64,000 nucleotides of DNA from NCBI GenBank assembly GCA_013350335.1, contig CM023541.1, positions 65,699,999 to 65,763,998 on the forward strand, given 5' to 3'. This stretch comes from Chimonanthus salicifolius (lineage: Eukaryota > Streptophyta > Magnoliopsida > Laurales > Calycanthaceae). Within the stretch, counting starts at the first letter, position 1; every line of letters starts with the position of its first letter. Positions 57,223 to 64,000 of the stretch are shown piece after piece. A program made the translations under genes and the position numbers. The notes beneath the pieces are model-generated. The model was not told the origin of the DNA, did no database searches, and was given only the letters and a program-made list of their open reading frames with translations.

Positions 57223-58387
57223 TGTAACGCCCCGCCCTTTTTCACTCGTTTCTTCCCGTAAATTCAGAGTCTATTTTTTTTATAACAGAGTAGAGTGATA
57301 GAGATCCAATCATACCGATAAAAACCAAAACCTTGCATGATAATAAAAGTCATAATCATGCCGATTCAATGCCATGCCATGTTATCATATGCAATGCGTC
57401 CCGCCTATCACAAAATATAGGATATACTCTTGATGGAATTCTCTTCATCAAGGTATCTTCCTTGAGGAATTCTCATCACCAAGGTCTTCTCTCTTGATGG
57501 AATTCTCATCATCAAGGTATTTCTCACAGTTGCCTTACGGACATTCCGACGGAGTGTGAGCTCCGGTTACTTAGTATCCTTTTGATGGAATTCTCATCAT
57601 CAAGGTATCCCCTGATGGAATGCTCATCACCAGGGTCTTCATACATAGTATTCCTCTTGATGGGATTCTCATCATTAAGGTATTATACATAGTATCCTCT
57701 TGATGGGATTCTCATCATCAAGGTATCCCCCACTAGTGCTTTACAGACGCCCCGACGGAGTGTGGGTCCCCAGTTACCTGTCATCCCTCCCATGCCATGC
57801 ATGAGATACAAATACCACATGCTATGCAATTATACAAAATCATAGCATTTAAAAACTCATATTTAAAACACATGCTATTTTATCAAATGAACATAGTATA
57901 TAAAATCACCATTTGAAACATATCCTTTGCAATATAAAATCATCAAAATAAGATAAAGACAATGTACATAAACTCATGGTTTCAATGAGGTGGAATCCTA
58001 CCAAAGACCGTTAACGCGTGCTTGCGTCTTTCGTCCAATAATCGATCGTCGATCGTGCACCACTTGTGAGATCCCGTTACCTTATAATATAATATTAAGT
58101 CAACACCAAGTCCTACTTGATTTACAATATTTAAATCCATAAACCATACTTGTGGGGTTTGGCCATACCTATGGCCGAGCCTCACCCTTTTTGTTCATTT
58201 ATTCCATTAATTACTAAAATGCCATTGGTCCAAACCTTAGTTAATATTCTATTTATTTTAATTCAAAGTACATAACCCTAGGTCCGCCAATCAATTCCCA
58301 TGTTTAGATCCAAATACATAGATCCTAAACATCTAAGTTCTCCAAATAATTTCTCATATATTACCTTATTGCCAAATAATTACCAAC
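57223..58387 (-). mobile_element. Reversed Ty3 LTR beta, interrupted
   Basis: TGTAACGCCCCGCCC at 57223 after GGGCT. A deletion after about 57302 removes the usual GTCACGACG...GGCCAAC block. Then come an expanded CTTGATG hairpin array, CATGCCATGCATGAG, the CGTTAACGCG...GATCGTCGATCG block and one GGTTCGGCC hairpin (58153-58182). It is broken at 58388. Confidence 0.78.
57428..57724 (-). repeat. Expanded CTTGATG/CATCAAG hairpin array
   Basis: Seven to eight units spaced 30-65 bp (about 57428, 57463, 57486, 57590, 57609, 57658, 57698). Sense-strand stems: CTTGATG with CATCAAG in most. One unit (57609) has CCTGGTG with CATCAGG, and 57463 has CCTTG with CAAGG. The loop is ATGAGAATTCC or a close variant. 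Confidence 0.82.
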
Positions 58388-59545
58388 TGTAACACCCTGC
58401 CCTTCTCGCATCGAAATTCAGAGTCAATTTTTTTTTTTTTTTAATTATCAGGGTATGAGCAAGAGCGGGATGTCCCGACGAGAGCTAAGTCCGAACTTCC
58501 AAAGTCCGACCCTTAACTGGCCAACCCTATGTGTGTATGGACCAAGTCCAAGAAAATAGTTTACACATAGCAATATGATACACATGCGGAATAAGAATCA
58601 TAACATGCAGAATTAAGTAGAACCAAGTTCTATTCCATTTGATAGCAAAGTACTTAGTCAATAAATCACATTAATCATATCGTCATTATCCAAATAAAAC
58701 ATCCAACCATAGCAATTCATCTAAGTTATTATATTCCGAAATCTGGATACTCTAAATACAAATTCCTGAGTATCTTAAACAACATATAAAACTAAAAGCG
58801 CTCCAAGCTCCTATGCTTGTCCCTTTCCGCGTTCAGCGTTTTCTTCGTTTCCAGCATCATCCACTAAAGGGTAGAAGTAGGGCGTTAGTACAACGTGCCC
58901 AGTAGGAATTCCAGTTAGGGTCAACACATGGGTTAGTACCAAAAATCTAGATATAACATATACCAAAATCAGGAGTAATAAATCATAATATAATCATAAA
59001 ACATGATATCCAAAATGGGGTATGATAATAGAGATCCAATCATACCGATAAAACCAAAACCTTGCATGATAAATAAAATTATAATCATGCCATGCCATGA
59101 TATCTTATGCAATGAGTCCCACCCACTGCAAATACATGGTATCCACCTGATGGAATTCTCCTCATCAAGGTATGCCCCACAGATGCCTTATGGACTTTCC
59201 GACGGAGTGTGGACTCCGGTTACCTGTCATCCCTCTCATGCCATGCATGAGATGCAAATGCCAACATGCTATGCAATAAGATAAATCATAGAATTTAAAA
59301 TCACATTATGGAACATAACTTTTGAAACATAAGCTCATCAAATCAAGATAAAGAAAATGTACATAACCATGTTTTCAAAAAGGTGGAATCCTACCGAAAA
59401 CCGTTCACAAGTCCTTGCGTTCCCGTCCAAGATTCAATCACCGATCGCACACCACTTGCGAGATCCCGTTACCTTATAATATAATGATAAATCAACAGCA
59501 AGTCTCACCTAATTACAAGGTTCTAAGTTTATAAGCAAAACCCAA

Positions 59546-60893
59546 TGGGGTTCGGCCATACACCATGGCCGAAACCCGTGGTCTACCATTTTTGTCCATA
59601 ATTACAATAATGCCATTGAGCCTAACCACAAACTTCTTTCTTGCTTAGATCTCAAATAATCATTCATACTTCCAAAGCATATATCCCATAAAATAATTCA
59701 TGGGGTTCGCCATACACCATGGCCGAACCCAATGTTCAATATTCTCTCATATTTACAAAAATGCCATTTGTTTCCTTTAAATCTTACAATAACTAGACCC
59801 TTTAAGAATCTTTAACCAAATTAAGTCCATAAATATACCTCATGGGGTTCGGCCATACACCATGGCCGAACCCATGATCCTCCATTTTGGTGTGTAATTA
59901 CATTTTTACCCTTTCTTTCACCATAATTCATAACACATGTTTGTATCCTAAAAATATACAACACATAACTCATATAATAGGTTCATAAATTCAATTAATC
60001 TATCAGCCCTTAACCATAATTTAAAATGCCATTTGATCCCTTAATTTGGACCACGGGGTTGGGCCATACCTTTGGCCGAACCCTATGGTATATAGTTTCC
60101 AAATAAAAATTCCAATTTTCCATAAATGGAAGGTTTCATTAATTAGACTCCACTTTCTATTGTTAGAAGGTTTCCATAATTAAACTTACTAATTTAACAA
60201 CCTCCTTCCATAAATAGATTGTTTCCTTAATTAACCAACACCTTTCCATAATTGGAAACACCTCCTAAAAATAGAAGTTTCCAAAAATAATAACCTTCCT
60301 TCCATATTTAGATTGCTTTCCAAATTTAGCAACCATTTTCCATACTTGGATGCTTTCCAATTTAGCAACACTTTCCATAATGGGATGCTTTCCAATTTAG
60401 CCACCCCTTCCATACGTGGAAGCTTTCTAAATTTAGCAGCTTTCTTTCCAAAATTAGAAGCTTTCTAATTTTAGCAACACTTTGCATATTTGGAATCTTT
60501 CCATATTAATCCCCATTCCAAAAACAACCCCATGGGGTTTGGCCAAGCACCATGGCCGAACCCTATGGTTCATGACCTTCCTCAATGGTTTAGATCCATT
60601 AAATTCAACCACCAATTCATTAAATATTTGGTAGGATTCGGCCATACACCATGGTCGAACCTCACCCCTTCTTTTCATTAGTATGGATCCAAACAATTAG
60701 CCATAAAACAATCCATATTCTTTCATTGATTTCTTGAATCTAAAACCGACCACCATCAAAGGTTTTTATGATTTAAAATCTAAGATCATAAACCCAATGA
60801 ATAAATCAAAACTCTCGATGGTTTTCAATCTTAAAACCCATCGATTAAATAAAATCTTTCCATGGGGTTCGGCCATGCACTATGGCCGAACCC
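59546..60893. repeat. GGTTCGGCC hairpins, cluster 7 (7 copies)
   Basis: Copies at about 59546, 59702 (one base lost), 59843, 60055, 60534, 60632 and 60863. The loop is mostly ACACC or GCACC. Arms are 15-17 bp with the CCAT/ATGG extension. 60632 has GGTAGGATTCGG with CCACC-type outer text. Confidence 0.9.
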
Positions 60894-61175
60894 TATGGTT
60901 CTTTCTCTCCTTTTAAACCATTAAATCATCTCCAATCTCCCTTCATGGGGTTCCGTCAAACACCATTGTTTCAAAAATAAAACTATACCATTAAGATACT
61001 AACCTCTTTCCAATGGATTTCTTGTTCTCTCCTTGCTTGATCTTTCTCTTCCAATCTTCTTCTCCTTTCTCCTTTTTCTTGCCGTGTGGAAGAGAATGAT
61101 GAATTGAGAGAGGGAGAGAGAGGAATAAACTCAACAATAAAGGATGTCAAAACCGTGTATCCCTCTTGATCTCTC

Positions 61176-61183
61176 CTTTTATA
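61176..61183 (-). promoter_or_regulatory. TATA-like box in LTR gamma
   Basis: TATAAAAG on the minus strand, about 180 bp upstream of the GGTTAGTATC site, in a leader rich in GAGAGAG. Confidence 0.5.
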
Positions 61184-61733
61184 GCCTTTCTTAATCCCAC
61201 ATTAGAAAGTTCTTAAGATAGGCAACCCTTAGCCATGCGCCCCTTGTGTTCCTCGTTTTTTACACATATACCATATTATAGCTCAGTTTTGACCTTGTTA
61301 ACTTCCGAATCAGAAAAAGTGATAAACTACAAAGTTGTCGTCTTTGAAGTCTTCTTTCCAACGCAAAAAGAATCAAAGTAATCAGACATTGGAATAGAAA
61401 TTTATAACCAAAATACTGAACATATGTTAAAACCTTCCTTATTTAACCATGGCCGACTTTCCCTCTTTAATTAGCCATAGCCGACTTTCCCTTTCTTAAT
61501 TTAAGACCTTCCAATCGGCCAATGCTAAAATACATATAGCAATGCCATGTACCCTCCTTTTTAATTAGTTTAAGATTATTTGCATACCCTATTTAAAATT
61601 ATCACATGCGCATAAACATAGATTTTGAAATTCGGTCGTGCATAATTTTGGATTAAGATCCATATCTCATATTCATCAATTAAATTGGATAACTTTCATA
61701 TAAAATAATAAATTGGAAAACCGGGATATTACA

Positions 61734-62450
61734 ATACAACCCTCCTTTTATAATTTTTGTCTGGAAAATCGAGTGAAGTAGGGTTTTCAAACATTTACAT
61801 AATTAGTTCGGAATGAGCTGTCCTCACTTCCGACTCGAGTTCCCATGTGGCTTCCTTAATGCCATGTCGATCCCATACCACTTTGACAAACTGGATCGCT
61901 CGGTTCCGTAATACCCTTTGTTCTGTGTCCACCACTTAGACAAGTTTTTTGACTTACGTCATGTCGCTTTGGATTTCTATGTCTTGCATGAGAATTCTAC
62001 CAACGACAGGTGATCCATCCATTCACCTTTGAAATCTAACATGCATGCTCTCAACATATCCTCCAATGTTTGTATCGTCCTCTCAGACTGCCCATCAGTC
62101 TGTGAATAGAATGCTGTACTAGTCATTAAGTCTGTTCCCATAGTCGACTGCATGCTCTACCATACTCTGTTGGACACAATAGTTCGAGGAATACCATGAA
62201 ATCTGATATATCGCCGACCCAAAGTCTTAGATGAGTCGGTCATCTTAATGGGAATGAAATGTGCAGACTTGGTCAGTCAGTCTACCACGACCCATACCGC
62301 ATTGTCGTCCTTTGAAAACCTTGGCAACTCTTAGGTACATATATCCTTCCTTGGAATACGAGACCCTGTCCCGGTCTTAACTCCCATTCCGGTATGACTT
62401 CGCTCATGACCATCTTGGCCCATATCTCTTTTATTTCCTGATCTATCTGT
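61734..62450 (-). pseudogene. Decayed pol 3' end of the gamma element
   Basis: Minus strand from the polypurine tract: chromodomain end (about 61800-61975, KVVWDRHGIKEATWELES-type text), then a deletion joining to the integrase core (61990-62320: [24 protein letters not shown] pieces with stops), then another deletion joining to MVMSEVIPEWELRPGQGLVF-like text (62330-62430). At least two internal deletions are evident. RT and gag are absent. Confidence 0.8.
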
Positions 62451-64000
62451 TGTTCCTATTCAATCTTATCAAGTACCACTTAATTACATTACACTTACTC
62501 ACATCAACCTATGAGTTTCTTTCCCGCAGAATTTACTTTACCTCATGTTTTCTCTTTTCCTTGTGAACCCATTTACAATTCCTATGTAAATCAATTTACT
62601 CTGTTCCACTTTACCTGCTAAGATATTTTCCATGCGTACTTGCTCAATACGTTCATTCGTCTACTCTCTGTGTGAGGTAGTCTGCCAATACGAGCCTATG
62701 CTCAAAGCTTTTCCTGATTCCTTCTTAACTAGGTTTTCTAGATGCACGGCTATTTTGTACATTTGATGTGCATGGATGCGCAAAGTTAGTTGCTGTTTTA
62801 CCCCATGGGAGTGGTGCTAGCTTCGTCAGACGCAGTTTGACCGCCTTAGAGCTTGACTGAATCACCCTTGGGGTGAAGTGATGCAGGGTGAGGTAGACCA
62901 GATCACGTTGGACATGGGTCTTCCGCTTAGTAAGTCATGGGCCCTAAGTCTTGCTAAGGGGTCGGGGTATATTTATGATTTGGCATTGTTACTACAGTCA
63001 TGTAGTGATTCATTCGAGTGTGTTCCTATGGATAAAATATCTCATGGTGGAAGATGTGCCTAGATTAATTATGATCAAGGATGGATTAGTTATGCCATGA
63101 ATGGATTATACCCAAAAGGGGGTTATATTCATGGATGCGTATAACCATGGATGAGAGTTTCAATGGTGGTTTGGATTGATGCCGGATATTGACATTAGGG
63201 TACACGTATTGGTAACATGAAAGATATTTTGGTCCCATAGGTTGAAATATTGGGTGTATGTTAAAACGTTAGCCTTATGATAGACATATCAATTTAACGA
63301 AGATATTAGTCATGCCCATGAATGGATTACATCAGAAGGAGGGTTATATTCATGGATGGTTATTAACCATAGATGGATGATACTCATGGATAGAGTGGTA
63401 CCAGGGATGGATGTGTATAACCATGGATGATGGATTCCATGATGGTTTGGATTAATATCAAGTATCGGTACCAAGGTAGACATGTCGGAAGTATGATGGA
63501 CTTGTTGGTCTCATAGATGACTTATTGATTTAATGATTAGGACATGTTTCGATTTACGTCCCACGTTAAAAAAAAGTGTTGGTCGTATTACGACTTGTAT
63601 CACAAGAAAGTTAGTGATGAAAGATACCGGTATCATAGAAATTTTGAACAGAAGGTGTTAGTCACATAGTGACTTATGAGCAAATGAAGATATACGTATA
63701 CTTGGAGATATACTTAAGGGAAAAGTCTAGTAAAACTCGAATGGGAAACTACGGGCGACTACCGAGTTAGACTGATCACCTGACTCTGTAGTTAGCCGAT
63801 GGAATTCCAGGAGAGTGAAGTTAAGAGTCTAGTGAAACTCAAATGGGAAGCGATGGGCGACTGTTGAGTTAGACTGGTCATCTGACTCTGAAGTTTAGCC
63901 GATGGAGTTCCAGGAGAGTGAAGCTAGAATTCTAGTTAAATGGATTCAGTGAAAGTCTTGAGCATAGGCTCGTATTGGCAGACTACCTCACACGAAGAGC
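62451..64000. other. Unassigned repeat region at the right edge
   Basis: No coding domain. It contains inverted arms (about 62668-62760 and 63905-64000), a tandem pair of about 220 bp with ATGGATTA and CATGGATG words (63092-63300 and 63315-63530), and a tandem pair of about 101 bp (63727-63827 and 63828-63930). It may be one end of a further transposable element continuing past 64000. The ORF 62878-63063 is not supported. Confidence 0.55.
63727..63930. repeat. 101-bp tandem duplication
   Basis: Two diverged copies of a unit beginning AGTCTAGTRAAACTCRAATGG and ending CCAGGAGAGTGAAG. They share GACTGRTCAYCTGACTCTG and AGCCGATGGARTTCC, with roughly 15% difference by eye. Confidence 0.85.

Larger units (their letters stand above)
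58388..61733 (-). mobile_element. LTR gamma (3346 bp), 3' LTR of a minus-strand Ty3 element
   Basis: TGTAACACCCTGCCC at 58388 (after CCAAC) to CCGGGATATTACA at 61733. Next on the right is a polypurine tract (RC of CCTCCTTTTA) and pol. Standard blocks in reverse are present, with GGTTCGGCC hairpins at 59546-60893, a GGTTAGTATC at about 60992-61001 where GTAAGT is expected, and TATAAAAG on the minus strand at 61176-61183. AT-rich text with TTTCCAWAATTRGAAGC repeats fills 60120-60500. Confidence 0.85.

Noticed and set aside
23965..57300. A 26-bp perfect inverted repeat as the two ends of one element (57223 against 24004-24029)
   Set aside because: They are the same LTR terminus in two elements of opposite orientation. 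Real LTR end inversion is only about 10 bp (TGTAACACCC / GGGGCGTTACA).

Overview
This 64 kb window is plant nuclear DNA made almost entirely of nested LTR retrotransposons. I found no convincing host gene, rRNA, tRNA or CRISPR array. The evidence for a flowering plant is: chromodomain-bearing Ty3/gypsy elements of the Tekay/Del type (gag zinc knuckle, protease, RT, RNase H, integrase, GPF motif, chromodomain); LTRs of 3.2-3.9 kb that open TGTAACACCCC and close GGGGCGTTACA; Ty1/copia gag fragments with initiator-Met-tRNA primer sites; and a TRIM. I cannot name the species. All coding regions are broken by stops, frameshifts or insertions, except one 195-codon accessory ORF.

Layout. E1 (1-3166 plus 12671-13955) is the integrase end and 3' LTR of a Ty3 element, split by E2 (3167-12670, TATAC on both sides). 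E2 carries gag-pol and an extra three-zinc-knuckle ORF upstream of gag. Next is a Russian doll. A solo copia LTR E5 (14485-15302 plus 39861-40972, target duplication CACTT) contains Ty3 element E3 (15303-39855, duplication ACGGT). E3 is split inside its gag zinc knuckle by minus-strand Ty3 element E4 (19947-33070, duplication GAGTG). E4's right LTR in turn contains a solo LTR (28026-31928, duplication CTTCC). From 41 to 51.7 kb are two minus-strand copia remnants. E6 has LTR 42149-44072 plus primer site and gag start. E9 has gag 44073-50473 plus part of its LTR, and is interrupted by solo Ty3-type LTR E7 (45661-48847, duplication CTTGA) and by a tandem three-LTR TRIM E8 (48915-50153, duplication GGCAT). 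From 51.7 to 55 kb are plus-strand LTR pieces and a protease scrap. From 55.0 to 62.45 kb three minus-strand Ty3 LTRs interrupt one another, the last followed by a decayed pol 3' end. From 62.45 to 64 kb is unassigned repeat DNA between inverted arms.

The most unusual content is structural. Several LTR families, Ty3 and copia, each carry their own array of short hairpin-forming inverted repeats. The largest is a GGTTCGGCCAT/ATGGCCGAACC hairpin with about 40 copies in the window. Copies differ in the outer arms yet stay complementary (GGTG/CACC, GGTA/TACC, CCAT/ATGG). A second set has a conserved GATGAGARTCC loop and compensatory stem changes. This suggests selection on, or recurrent templated repair of, hairpins inside LTRs. 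In several Ty3 copies the array begins just after a conserved GGTAAGT, which looks like a splice donor. All structural, splicing and functional readings are inference from sequence alone.
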